Program-made: the position numbers and the translations under genes
Part shown: positions 45,446-54,205 of the stretch, one piece after another
How the letters are laid out: every line of letters starts with the position of its first letter
Numbering within the stretch: the first letter of the stretch is position 1
From: Clostridia bacterium
GTDB lineage: Bacteria; Bacillota; Clostridia; Acetivibrionales; JAFADI01
NCBI GenBank assembly: GCA_026418695.1
Contig: JAOAAU010000069.1
Coordinates: 1-64,000 of the forward strand
DNA: 64,000 nt
Direction: 5' to 3'
Notes under the pieces: generated by a model
The model's database searches: none
Told to the model about the DNA's origin: nothing
Seen by the model: the letters and a program-made list of their open reading frames with translations, nothing else

Positions 45446-46477
45446 TTATTTTATTACTTTCAAGCGGAGTTCGTTACCATTTAATGATACAACATACCCT
45501 TTGATGATTTCAATATACTTTCCTTTATATTCAACCTTTTTACCGCTCTGGACATCTGTGATCATATTTTGCTCGGCATTGAGTTCATATACAATATCAT
45601 CCGGAGACAACAGGATGTTTTCAACAGGCAGAGGTCTTTCCAGGCTGATTTGGCTCCATGACTTCAATGTGCTGTCAGTCAGTTTACCCATATGAATTTT
45701 GAATACCTTATTCTCTTTATTTAGCTCACCAATATAAGGTTTATCCTCTGAATCCAGTCCTAATATAGCAACCTTGTTTTTAAAAGGAATCTGCCATGTC
45801 TTTCCTTTAATACTGTCATTTACAAAGACCCTCTTTTTATTGTCCTGATAAATCAGTTTGTCCGAATAATTGGTTTCCTTGATCTCCGTGTCTATACTCG
45901 TACTCATGACATGACTCAGGTTGTTGTTGATATTGTATTTATAGATGGATGCATTCGTGTCGCTTGTTTTCAGTTTTATATACACTACGTTTGTCAGCGG
46001 AGAAAGTTCAATATCAACCACTTCACTCTGTTTGGAAAGCTTCAGGATTGGAGGATAGCTCGTATTGTCCCCGGAATCAACATTGTGGCTGGTTACCTTT
46101 ACGCCGACCTTTTCGTCCCCAGTGCTTTTTTCAGCGTAAATCAGCATGTTTCTGTCCGGCAGCCATTTAAAATAGGAAATGCTGTCCCCCTCATGCTTGA
46201 TGGTTTCTTTGTTTTTTTTCTTTTGAAGGTCAAGGATTTCAAGTCTGCCATCGATCAGGTATGCCGCAAAGGAAGCATCAAAGGAAACCTTCACATCGGC
46301 CGCTCCGGAGGGCAGTTTGACATTCAGGTCCTCTTTCACGACGCCTTCGGTATCAATACTGGTTACTTTCACCTCTCCTTTTCTCGCGAAAAAGTAGTTA
46401 TTAAAGAATAAAAGAATCAATAGTTGCAGTATTACAGAAATCAGTATCCATTTATATACACGAGCGATTACTCTCAT
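45446..46477 (-). CDS. Membrane-anchored beta-propeller-like protein, unknown function
   Basis: 343 residues. One hydrophobic segment at about 10-28, then an outside domain of repeating beta-rich units (for example SYFKWLPDRNMLIYAEKS and VEYKGKYIEIIKGYVV) that reads like a TolB/WD-type propeller. No catalytic motif seen. Its start overlaps the stop of the upstream phosphodiester-glycosidase gene (TAATG), so the two act together at the envelope. Confidence 0.75.
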   Translation of the reverse strand: MRVIARVYKWILISVILQLLILLFFNNYFFARKGEVKVTSIDTEGVVKEDLNVKLPSGAADVKVSFDASFAAYLIDGRLEILDLQKKKNKETIKHEGDSISYFKWLPDRNMLIYAEKSTGDEKVGVKVTSHNVDSGDNTSYPPILKLSKQSEVVDIELSPLTNVVYIKLKTSDTNASIYKYNINNNLSHVMSTSIDTEIKETNYSDKLIYQDNKKRVFVNDSIKGKTWQIPFKNKVAILGLDSEDKPYIGELNKENKVFKIHMGKLTDSTLKSWSQISLERPLPVENILLSPDDIVYELNAEQNMITDVQSGKKVEYKGKYIEIIKGYVVSLNGNELRLKVIK

Positions 46478-47496
46478 TATTTCCCACCTTTCTTTGAAGG
46501 CATTACCATAAAGGTTGTCGGAACAGAACGCTCTCCTAGAACATCAGACGGCTTGTTGATGACCTTGCCGTTAAAGTACATGGTTGTTGATGAGCCACCG
46601 TCCAGATTGACCGCATTGACAGCTTTATACTCAAGAAGGATGTCCTGTACGTCTCTAAGAGTTGCCCCTAAAGAACCCAGCCTTCTTCCGTCAATAACCA
46701 GGAAAAGCACAGCTCCGTCTGCACGTTGACCCATGGCCGTTCTGGGTGCGATCCCCCATCCCCCGTCTCCTTTTTTTATGGTAGGCTTTCCGTTTACAAT
46801 TAAAGGCGGTCCAAAGCTTACGCCCTCCTTGACGCCATATTTCTTCAACTGGCTGATGGAATGTCTTCCGACAATCAGCATCCCTTTATCTGTAAAAGCG
46901 GCTGTATCTGCTTTTGCATTTTCATCTTTCGACTGGCTGTACAGCAATTTGCCTCCGCTGAAAATATAGCCCATCGGGGCCCCTCCGGTTCCAGCCCAGG
47001 CAAGGTCCATAAATCCGCCCGCATTGATTGCTGCTACAGCCCCATTCCTTTTTGCAATCGTGCTGGTAGTTTCCCCGGCTTTAGGCATCTGGCTGGAATA
47101 TCCCACGACAATTCTCGTAGGATCGTGTACAATCATCAGCTTTCCGGAATAATCTCCTCCATCCACATTAAAGACTTCGATCACATCATCATGATTTTGT
47201 CCCAGTTTCAGTATCTGAAGGTCTTCCCCGGCGGTTGACGGGTCCACGGCATATCCGTTCCCTAATATTCTAGCGATGGCCTGATCCGATAAAAACATCT
47301 TGGATACATACTGCGTTCTAAAGGAATTCCACGAAGCCCCCACGACTATTTTTTTTATGTTATCAAAAGGTCCGTAAAAAACCAAAAAAGGCATTGTGAG
47401 TGCAGAAAAAAAGAATTCAAAAATGAAGAATATTAAAAACTTGTTCCATATAGACACTTTATTGCTGTGCTTTTGCACATTCTCATTCGTATTCAA
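46477..47496 (-). CDS. Phosphodiester glycosidase (NAGPA-domain) family protein
   Basis: 339 residues. N-terminal membrane segment (about 18-40), then the NAGPA domain at about 120-330: AAINAGGFMDLAWAGTG, PRTAMGQRADGAVLFLVIDGRR and AVNAVNLDGGSSTTMYFNGK. Relatives hydrolyse phosphodiester-linked sugars and occur in exopolysaccharide and wall contexts. Probably outside the membrane. It forms a two-gene operon with the beta-propeller-like protein. Confidence 0.88.
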   Translation of the reverse strand: MNTNENVQKHSNKVSIWNKFLIFFIFEFFFSALTMPFLVFYGPFDNIKKIVVGASWNSFRTQYVSKMFLSDQAIARILGNGYAVDPSTAGEDLQILKLGQNHDDVIEVFNVDGGDYSGKLMIVHDPTRIVVGYSSQMPKAGETTSTIAKRNGAVAAINAGGFMDLAWAGTGGAPMGYIFSGGKLLYSQSKDENAKADTAAFTDKGMLIVGRHSISQLKKYGVKEGVSFGPPLIVNGKPTIKKGDGGWGIAPRTAMGQRADGAVLFLVIDGRRLGSLGATLRDVQDILLEYKAVNAVNLDGGSSTTMYFNGKVINKPSDVLGERSVPTTFMVMPSKKGGK

Positions 47497-47642
47497 GTTT
47501 CAAACCCTTCCTCTTAACAAAATACATTTTCTTTGATAATAAACCATACATCAATAATAATCGATTTTATTATGTTTTTAAACGATTTACGATAAAAATT
47601 AATATATTATTAAAATTTCATTGTCAAAAAAAGTATGAAAGA

Positions 47643-47673
47643 AGCTGGGTACATCTATTCCGGCAACCCAGCT
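47643..47673 (-). terminator. Terminator after the small minus-strand gene
   Basis: A perfect AGCTGGGT / ACCCAGCT stem; on the minus strand a T-rich stretch ending in T7 follows. Confidence 0.75.
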
Positions 47674-47693
47674 CATAAGCATTCCAATAATAT

Positions 47694-47837
47694 TTATTCT
47701 TTAATGTTTTGTCTTCCTTCCCCTTCCTGGGCTTTGATTTCCTTCTCAGATTTTTTGTAGAACCTTTTTATATATTCCTTATTTTTTGGAAGATTGTCAT
47801 CCCATGGATGTCCTGCACCTTTTAAATTGTCCGTCAT
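47694..47837 (-). CDS. Small hydrophilic protein, unknown
   Basis: 47 residues from ATG 47837, with AAAGGAGG upstream (a strong site). The frame is open much further upstream, but that part is not protein-like. It begins MTDNLKGAGHPWDDNLPKN and is rich in Lys and Glu, with no membrane part. The reading frame, site and terminator support a real gene. Size and makeup recall small spore or coat-associated proteins, but I recognise no family. Divergent from the small gene at 47949. Confidence 0.7.
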   Translation of the reverse strand: MTDNLKGAGHPWDDNLPKNKEYIKRFYKKSEKEIKAQEGEGRQNIKE

Positions 47838-47852
47838 GTCTTTTCCTCCTTT

Positions 47853-47890
47853 TAATAACATTGTTGGGTGATGAATCTTTAATGTTATTA
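47853..47890. promoter_or_regulatory. Inverted repeat between the divergent small genes
   Basis: TAATAACATT / AATGTTATTA, 10 bp perfect with an 18-base centre. One end touches the ribosome site of the minus-strand gene. Could be an operator or 5'-UTR hairpin. Confidence 0.5.
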
Positions 47891-47948
47891 GTATAACCAC
47901 GATTGCAAATACAAAAAATATAGCAGATGAAATCACAGGAGGTATTCC

Positions 47949-48101
47949 ATGAAAACAAGAAAAACGAAAGCCATTACACGGAATGCTGGTTTTAAAGGTG
48001 AGTTGGTTCCTGACAAGGATCCGATGGATCACGATCCCACAGGAAGATATATGGTAAAGAACCCCTATAAAACACCCCCGAACAACTTGACAACCAAGTA
48101 G
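47949..48101 (+). CDS. Small basic protein, unknown (50 residues)
   Basis: ATG 47949 with an AGGAGG site six bases upstream; stop TAG 48099-48101. The product begins MKTRKTKAITRNAGFKGE and ends NPYKTPPNNLTTK. It is very basic and Pro/Asn-rich, with DPMDHDPTGRY in the middle and no hydrophobic part. A strong terminator follows at 48143. It resembles small spore proteins in composition only; no family recognised. Confidence 0.72.
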   Translation: MKTRKTKAITRNAGFKGELVPDKDPMDHDPTGRYMVKNPYKTPPNNLTTK

Positions 48102-48142
48102 ACATCCTCCGGTCAGATGCTTTTAAATAACTTCGAAATCCA

Positions 48143-48186
48143 CAATTAACCTAGGTATATACCAAGTACTTAGGTTAATTGTTTTT
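48143..48186 (+). terminator. Terminator after the 50-residue gene
   Basis: A perfect 11-bp stem CAATTAACCTA / TAGGTTAATTG, with 17 bases between the arms, then T5. Confidence 0.85.
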
Positions 48187-48677
48187 GACTATCAAACGAT
48201 CAAAATCCTATACCATGTTTATATAAGGTAACTCGTACATCTCCTTATCACTCGAGCTTGAGCTGCGGAAAACAACGCACCCTGCACATAAGAACAATGT
48301 ATAATCTCGCAGTGCAAAGCATACCTTTTATATTACGAGAAGGAAATACCTTACAGAACAGAAATGGCCATACTTTGGAAAGATACCCTGCACAAGAATG
48401 AATACACTATGGATTTGACTGCTGAGTTTAACTTACAAATTGAGCCTGAATAAATTCAACATATTTCTAATTTTTTAGACATATTTAAACAAAACTCTAC
48501 CAAACCCAATGTATATATGCTACTATATATAAAAGAATATCCAGGTAACATTATCCAGCCATTTCTATTTTATTTCATTTTTTGTTTTCATTTTTTAAGT
48601 TATTAAAATCTATTTTTATGTTATTTCTTTTTTAAATAGGGATAATAATATAAGACAAAACGAATTGGAGGTTCAAT
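48187..48677. other. AT-rich gap upstream of glgP, possible gene remnant
   Basis: No intact gene. A stop-free frame at about 48296-48453 (+) encodes about 52 residues with protein-like makeup (YRTEMAILWKDTLHKNEY, then LTAEFNLQIEPE) but no start with a ribosome site; it may be a decayed gene. The rest is AT-rich and probably holds the glgP promoter. Confidence 0.35.
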
Positions 48678-51245
48678 ATGTATCTTTTAGGAAAAATAAA
48701 AGTAACAGCAGTGATTCCAGAACAACTGAAACGATTAAAAGACATAGCGAATAACCTTTGGTGGTCTTGGAACTCGGAAGCGATTGATCTGTACCGGGAA
48801 ATTGATCTTGCTCTTTGGGAAAAGCTGAACAAGAATCCAGTAAGATTTTTACTCGAAGTGAGCCAGAAAAAACTAGAGGAAAAGCTCAATGATTCCGACT
48901 ATATGCGTCGTTACCATGAGATTGTTCAGCGTTTTGATTCATATATCAACAATACCGATACCTGGTTTTCCAAAAATCATCCGGATAGAAAGGATCATTT
49001 GGTTGCTTATTTTTCAGCTGAATATGGCCTGAATGAAGTGCTGCCAATATATTCCGGCGGATTGGGCGTCCTTTCAGGAGATCACTGCAAATCTGCCAGT
49101 GACCTTGGAATTCCTTTCGTCGGCATCGGCTTGTTTTATAAACAGGGTTATTTCAGCCAGCGGTTAAACCGGGATGGTTGGCAGGAAACCGTATTCAACG
49201 ATTTGAACGTGTCTTACCTTCCTATTAAACCTGCATTGAACTCCAACGGTGAAGAAGTATTTATCAGTGTTGAACTTCCTGGAAGGGTGGTATACGCCAA
49301 AGTTTGGCAGGTCCGTGTTGGAAGGGTATCCATTTACTTTATGGATACCGATGTTGAACAAAACAACCCTTCCGATCGCGGTCTGACTGCCAGACTTTAC
49401 GGCGGCGATCAGGAAACAAGAATACAGCAGGAGATTTTCCTTGGCATCGGCGGTATCCGTGTATTGGATGCGCTAGGATTAAATCCGACAGTATATCATA
49501 TGAATGAGGGTCACTCCTCCTTCATGGGCCTTGAACTTATCCGCAAGCTTGTTCAAGGGAAAGGGCTATCCTTTAGAGTGGCTAAAGAAGTGGTATCTTC
49601 CGCTTCCATTTTCACAACCCATACTCCCGTACCGGCAGGTAATGACGTGTTCCCTTTACACCTCATTGACAAATACTTCAGCAACTACTGGGGTTCTCTG
49701 GGCGTCAGCCGCCATGAGTTCCTCGATTTGGGATTGAAGATCGGGGATCACCAGAACTTCAACATGACCGCACTGGCTTTAACCATTGCAGGAAGGAAGA
49801 ACGGCGTAAGCGAATTGCATGGTGCAGTTTCCCGGAATATCTTCAACAATATCTGGCCCGGTGTTCCTGAAGACGATGTTCCTATCGGACATATTACCAA
49901 TGGAATACATACGCTGACCTGGCTGTCCCCAAGCTTCAAGGACCTTTACAACAGGTATCTGGATAAGGACTGGCAGGAAAGATTGTATGAAAAGGAAATA
50001 TGGGATAAGATCGACGATATTCCGGATGAGGAACTCTGGAAAACCCACTGTGTATTGAAAACAAAGATGATTGGCTTCGTACGTGACAAGCTGCGTGAGC
50101 AAAGATCTGCCAATAGTGAATCCATGGAAAGTGTCCGGGAGATTGATACTCTCTTTGATTCCAACGCTTTGACCATCGGTTTTGCTCGCAGATTTGCCAC
50201 CTATAAGAGAGCAAACCTCATCTTCAGAAATGTAGCAAGAATTCAAAGAATTTTAAACAATCCTGAGATGCCCGTGCAAATCATTTTCGCCGGTAAGGCA
50301 CACCCTGCAGACGGGCCTGCTCACGAAGTTATCAAAAATATCAATGATATTGCAAGACAAGAAGGTTTCAGAGGGAAAGTCATCCTGGTGGAGAACTATA
50401 ACATGACCCTTGCAAGAAATCTGGTTCAGGGTGTGGACATCTGGTTGAACAACCCTAGAAGGCCGTTGGAAGCCAGCGGTACCAGCGGACAAAAAGTATG
50501 TATCAATGGCGTCATCAACTTCAGCGTACTCGACGGCTGGTGGTGCGAAGGATACAACGGCAAAAACGGTTGGTCGATCGGCGACGATACCTTCTATGAC
50601 AATGAATATCACCAGGACAACGCCGACAGTGAGTCCATTTATGAAACACTGGAAAAGCAGATTGTTCCTTTATTCTATGATAGAAATGAAAAAGGTGTCC
50701 CTGTAAGATGGGTGCAGGTAATGAAACAATCTATAAAAACATTATTGTATCAGTACAGTACTCACCGCATGGTTCAGGAATACAACAATAAGTTCTATGT
50801 ACCTTCCATGTCCAGGGTGGATAAAATCCTGTCCACAGGGTACAGCTATGCTGCCAACCTCTCTGACTGGAAAGCCTTTATTGAGAAAAACTGGCCTCAG
50901 GTACAGCTGATTGCTGATAAAACCCATAACCAGCTGAAGGAGCAGAAATCAATCTCCGGAGAGACCCTCAGCATCAGTACTTCCGTTCACCTTGGCAGTA
51001 TTGACCCTTCGAGTGTGAAAGTAGAAGTATACTATGGTCCTATTGGCAGGAATGGCATGATCGAAAACCCTGAAGTTGCAGAAATGAGCCTTGAGGAAAA
51101 AACGGACACTGCAACCTACCGCTACTCAACAAGTATCAGAATCCTTGAGGGCGGAGAATACGGGTATACTTTCAGGGCACTGCCTTATCATCCTGAATTA
51201 ATCAACAAGTTTGATATGGGATTAATCCGCTGGGTAGTGCAGTAA
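48678..51245 (+). CDS. glgP: Alpha-glucan phosphorylase
   Basis: 855 residues, GT35, of the shorter 'more distant' branch. IANNLWWSWNSEAIDLYREID near 25 is typical of that branch. YFSAEYGLNEVLPIYSGGLGVLSGDH near 112, HMNEGHSSFMGLEL near 275 and the PLP-Lys region GTSGQKVCINGVINFSVLDGWW near 604 are clear. It frees glucose-1-phosphate from glycogen or maltodextrin. GGAGG precedes ATG 48678. Together with glgA at 25297 it covers glycogen turnover. Confidence 0.96.
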   Translation: MYLLGKIKVTAVIPEQLKRLKDIANNLWWSWNSEAIDLYREIDLALWEKLNKNPVRFLLEVSQKKLEEKLNDSDYMRRYHEIVQRFDSYINNTDTWFSKNHPDRKDHLVAYFSAEYGLNEVLPIYSGGLGVLSGDHCKSASDLGIPFVGIGLFYKQGYFSQRLNRDGWQETVFNDLNVSYLPIKPALNSNGEEVFISVELPGRVVYAKVWQVRVGRVSIYFMDTDVEQNNPSDRGLTARLYGGDQETRIQQEIFLGIGGIRVLDALGLNPTVYHMNEGHSSFMGLELIRKLVQGKGLSFRVAKEVVSSASIFTTHTPVPAGNDVFPLHLIDKYFSNYWGSLGVSRHEFLDLGLKIGDHQNFNMTALALTIAGRKNGVSELHGAVSRNIFNNIWPGVPEDDVPIGHITNGIHTLTWLSPSFKDLYNRYLDKDWQERLYEKEIWDKIDDIPDEELWKTHCVLKTKMIGFVRDKLREQRSANSESMESVREIDTLFDSNALTIGFARRFATYKRANLIFRNVARIQRILNNPEMPVQIIFAGKAHPADGPAHEVIKNINDIARQEGFRGKVILVENYNMTLARNLVQGVDIWLNNPRRPLEASGTSGQKVCINGVINFSVLDGWWCEGYNGKNGWSIGDDTFYDNEYHQDNADSESIYETLEKQIVPLFYDRNEKGVPVRWVQVMKQSIKTLLYQYSTHRMVQEYNNKFYVPSMSRVDKILSTGYSYAANLSDWKAFIEKNWPQVQLIADKTHNQLKEQKSISGETLSISTSVHLGSIDPSSVKVEVYYGPIGRNGMIENPEVAEMSLEEKTDTATYRYSTSIRILEGGEYGYTFRALPYHPELINKFDMGLIRWVVQ

Positions 51246-51286
51246 GCCAATTAAGAATTAAGAAGTAAGAGTTAAGAATTATTGAA

Positions 51287-51314
51287 GAAGCCTGCCGCTA
51301 AAACGGCAGGCTTC
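51287..51314 (+). terminator. Terminator of glgP
   Basis: A perfect 11-bp stem GAAGCCTGCCG / CGGCAGGCTTC with a 6-base loop. Short TTAAGAATTAAGA-type repeats flank it. Confidence 0.85.
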
Positions 51315-51440
51315 AATTTATTCACATATTTCCTCATTTGCAATTTTTGTTATACCTTTTAGATTATATCTATTCAATTATTGGTATGATTCTTCATTCT
51401 TGATTCTTGATTCTTCTTTCTTGATTTTTAGCTTTCATTT

Positions 51441-52316
51441 TCATGCCAATGACTCCTGGGTTTCTCCGATCCCATTCCTTTTCCCAAGGTATCTCCTGTT
51501 CAGAACGCTGTTTTCCTTTTCAAGATAATCCCCGAGAATCTTCTTCAGATTGATCACATCGTTCATTTCAAAGTACCCGGTTTTACCGAAGATAAACTTA
51601 ATTGCCTTGATCGCACCCACTGCAAAAGCTTTTCTTGAAAAAGACTCATGAGAAATTTGGATTTTATCATTCTCCCCAATGATCATCACTTCATGCTTTC
51701 CTATCACACCACCTGCCCGTACAGCATGGATCGGAATATCCACCTCTTCCTTTTCAGGTTGGGATGCTTTAATTCCCTTTTCAATCTCAACAGCAATTTT
51801 TAATGCAGTCCCTGAGGGTGCATCCTTTTTGTTTTTATGATGAATTTCTGTTACCTGGAAATCATATTCATTCAGAATATTGGCAGCCAAATTGGAAAAA
51901 AGCATCAGTACATTCACCCCCAGCGTAATATTTGGGGCGTAAACGATCGCATTGTGATACTTACGTGTCAGAACAAAGAGCTTTTTCATCGCGAATTTTG
52001 TAAAACCAGTGGTACCTACAACGATATTGACTTTCATTTTAGAGAACACCTTCGCATTTTTTATGGTAGCCTTCGGACTGGAGAAATCCAGTACCACATC
52101 GGGTTTTGCTTTAAATATGACCTCTTCTAGATGATTGGCACCATCGACTTTTATTCCGGTTTCTCCGATTTCAATAATCTCCCCGAGATCTTTCCCTACT
52201 TTATCACTATCCGCACTGCAAATCACAGCTACAAGTTTGATATCCTCCTGTTTTAGCAGGAAGTTGGCAATTTCCCTTCCGGTCTTTCCTAAACCAATCA
52301 GGCATACTCTAATCAT
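51441..52316 (-). CDS. dapB: 4-hydroxy-tetrahydrodipicolinate reductase (DapB family)
   Basis: 291 residues. IRVCLIGLGKTGREIANFL is the NAD(P) loop, DFSSPKAT near 97 and GTTGF near 120 follow, and EIHHKNKKDAPSGTALKIA near 177-195 is the DapB catalytic motif (His-His, Lys, DAPSGTA). It reduces the dihydrodipicolinate precursor towards diaminopimelate, for lysine and peptidoglycan. It is 20-30 residues longer than E. coli DapB at the C-terminus. GGAGGG precedes ATG 52316. A c-di-AMP riboswitch and terminator lie upstream, so it is controlled by that second messenger. Confidence 0.93.
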   Translation of the reverse strand: MIRVCLIGLGKTGREIANFLLKQEDIKLVAVICSADSDKVGKDLGEIIEIGETGIKVDGANHLEEVIFKAKPDVVLDFSSPKATIKNAKVFSKMKVNIVVGTTGFTKFAMKKLFVLTRKYHNAIVYAPNITLGVNVLMLFSNLAANILNEYDFQVTEIHHKNKKDAPSGTALKIAVEIEKGIKASQPEKEEVDIPIHAVRAGGVIGKHEVMIIGENDKIQISHESFSRKAFAVGAIKAIKFIFGKTGYFEMNDVINLKKILGDYLEKENSVLNRRYLGKRNGIGETQESLA

Positions 52317-52373
52317 ATGATTCCCTCCATTTCTGAATCATGGTCTCAGCTTCCACATTTCCTCCAGAAAATG

Positions 52374-52402
52374 AAAAAAGCTGCAGAGAAGCAACTGCAG
52401 CT
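52374..52402 (-). terminator. Riboswitch expression-platform terminator
   Basis: AGCTGCAG / CTGCAGCT, 8 bp perfect with an 8-base loop, then T6 on the minus strand, 58 bases before the dapB start. Confidence 0.88.
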
Positions 52403-52454
52403 ACATAATCCTACCTTGAAAGACATCATGGCATATGCATACAACATTCCTCCC

Positions 52455-52712
52455 CTTCAACGCTTACGAGGTTAGCTGACGGATTCGGGTCGCAAGAGAT
52501 TAACCCTACCGTTCTGGAAGTGGGAGGTGAGAGGTGGGAAGTGAGATTTAAGAACAGCTATGAAGTTAATAAAAGTTCTCACTTTACACTTTTCTCCGCT
52601 CACATTCAGAATGGATTCACCCCATGGATATTGGGTCCCCCGCTCTGCAGCAGAAATCATTAAATTGCATATGATATTTAAAACCAATGATTGATGATAA
52701 ATTCGTTGAAGT
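52455..52712 (-). promoter_or_regulatory. c-di-AMP riboswitch (ydaO-yuaA class)
   Basis: On the minus strand: P1 is a perfect 8-bp helix CTTCAACG...CGTTGAAG joining 52712-52704 and 52462-52455. Inside it are GAGCGGGGGACCCA, GGGGTGAATC, GTAGGGTTAATCT and the very conserved CCGAATCCGTCAGCTAACCT end. These are the marks of the ydaO class, which senses c-di-AMP and usually turns genes off. The middle variable arm (about 52515-52600) is unusually long and carries a GTGGGAGGTGAGAGG-type repeat. Confidence 0.93.
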
Positions 52713-52931
52713 TTTGATTTGCAATTGAACTTCCTGCTTTTCAGATTAAGCGTTTGCTGTACTTATTCAGTTTTCATCGTGGCTATTATCAATTGTATTC
52801 AATAGATTCCGGTATTATCACTCCTTATAAATAACCGGATACAGAACCCCAAATTATGGATATTTCTATATTATAATACTATGTCCGTTATTTCAAATAA
52901 TTCCCGCTATTTCCCGAGACTTTTCAATATA

Positions 52932-54110
52932 TTATCCCTCAATTTTCCCGTACACTCCGCCGCCGCCTACTTCAATTCCCAATTTCCCTTCTCGTGCCAG
53001 GATAATATTTTTTGCGATATCTTCCTTTACTACTTCCGAGAGTTCGTCCAACGTCGCATTATGGAGAATTCTCATTTCATTTCCAAACTTACTGATCAGC
53101 TTATCAATGGTTTTTGGTCCGACTTTAGGAAGAAATTCAAGTGGAATCTGGTAGTGATACGGTGCCCTCCCCTCCATCTTCTCGACCTCCCGATCCTGAA
53201 TTATCTCAAGGCGGTCCCGAACACCGACAACTACAGAATGATTTTCTGATACCGGACACTTCAGAACCGGCGGTTCTCCCTCGATCACTGTATCGCAGAT
53301 TTCACAGTAGCTCCGGTGATATTTTCCCAATTTGGGATTCAGGCCATAATTGGCTACAACCCTTCTTCCGTCTTGATTTTTCAAAGCTTTTAAGATGTCC
53401 TCATAGGTTGGTTCCTCCATCTCGAAGATGTTGTATTCCCTTCCCATTTTGGGGAGAGAGTGAGCATCCGAATTGCTGATAAAGGTTTTCCCATCCAGTT
53501 CACTCAGATGACTGGCCATCATGGAGTCTGCACTTAAGCCCAGTTCGACGGTCGGTATTTTTTCATAGGCTGGATCATTGAAGATTTCGTGAAGGGAATT
53601 GCAGCAATTTCCATAGAAGCTTTTATGGGGAGTAAAAGCATGGGCAGGAATAAAGACACCGCCATGGGCGTCCACAATATCAAAAAGCTGCTGCCCTGTG
53701 AGTCTGGACTGGATGGCACTGAAACGGATGTTCCGGATATGCTTGCTCATTTCCTCCGAGAATTCCTTAATTTGCGTTAGGGTCGGGAAGAAGCATAATG
53801 AGTGGGAACTGCAGCCATGTTTTTCGTGGGTTTCAATCTCCGCCCCCAGAATGAGGGTTTGCCCCCCTCTGTACTCCATTCCCCCGGCCCTTTTTTCTAC
53901 AAGTTCTCCGCGCTCAAGGAGGCTGTCGATATCTTCAATTACATAGGGTGAAATGCAATCCACGACTCCAATCACATGAATTCCTTTACGGTAATAGGAT
54001 TCAAAAGCGATATTCTCAAAAGTCAGGTTGTTTGCCGTGGCTTTCTTGATTTCCCTGCCGCCCGAAGAGCGGCCAATATGCACATGCAGATCGACGTAAT
54101 ACTGAGCCAT
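52932..54110 (-). CDS. Endonuclease Q-like PHP-domain protein
   Basis: 392 residues. PHP N-terminus YYVDLHVHIG, later GAEIETHEKHGCSSHSLCFFP, PAHAFTPHKSFYG and SNSDAHSLPK metal motifs. A Cys-containing insert near 265 (CEICDTVIEG and LKCP) may bind zinc. The end has helix-hairpin-helix features (LPKVGPKTIDKLI). This order matches EndoQ, which cuts DNA 5' of deaminated bases, known in archaea and some bacteria. Distant homologues are called UvrD-like-associated PHP proteins, so the activity is inferred. Confidence 0.86.
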   Translation of the reverse strand: MAQYYVDLHVHIGRSSGGREIKKATANNLTFENIAFESYYRKGIHVIGVVDCISPYVIEDIDSLLERGELVEKRAGGMEYRGGQTLILGAEIETHEKHGCSSHSLCFFPTLTQIKEFSEEMSKHIRNIRFSAIQSRLTGQQLFDIVDAHGGVFIPAHAFTPHKSFYGNCCNSLHEIFNDPAYEKIPTVELGLSADSMMASHLSELDGKTFISNSDAHSLPKMGREYNIFEMEEPTYEDILKALKNQDGRRVVANYGLNPKLGKYHRSYCEICDTVIEGEPPVLKCPVSENHSVVVGVRDRLEIIQDREVEKMEGRAPYHYQIPLEFLPKVGPKTIDKLISKFGNEMRILHNATLDELSEVVKEDIAKNIILAREGKLGIEVGGGGVYGKIEG

Positions 54111-54205
54111 GTAGATTACCTTCTTTTTTGTTATAAGCTTAATAAAAGAATTTTGCAGCTAATGAATAAAGCAAATCACATTTCAACTCCGGAGCTTTTC
54201 AATGA

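Noticed and set aside
49779-50246. 155-codon minus-strand frame
   Set aside because: Antisense to glgP, which has catalytic motifs across this region.
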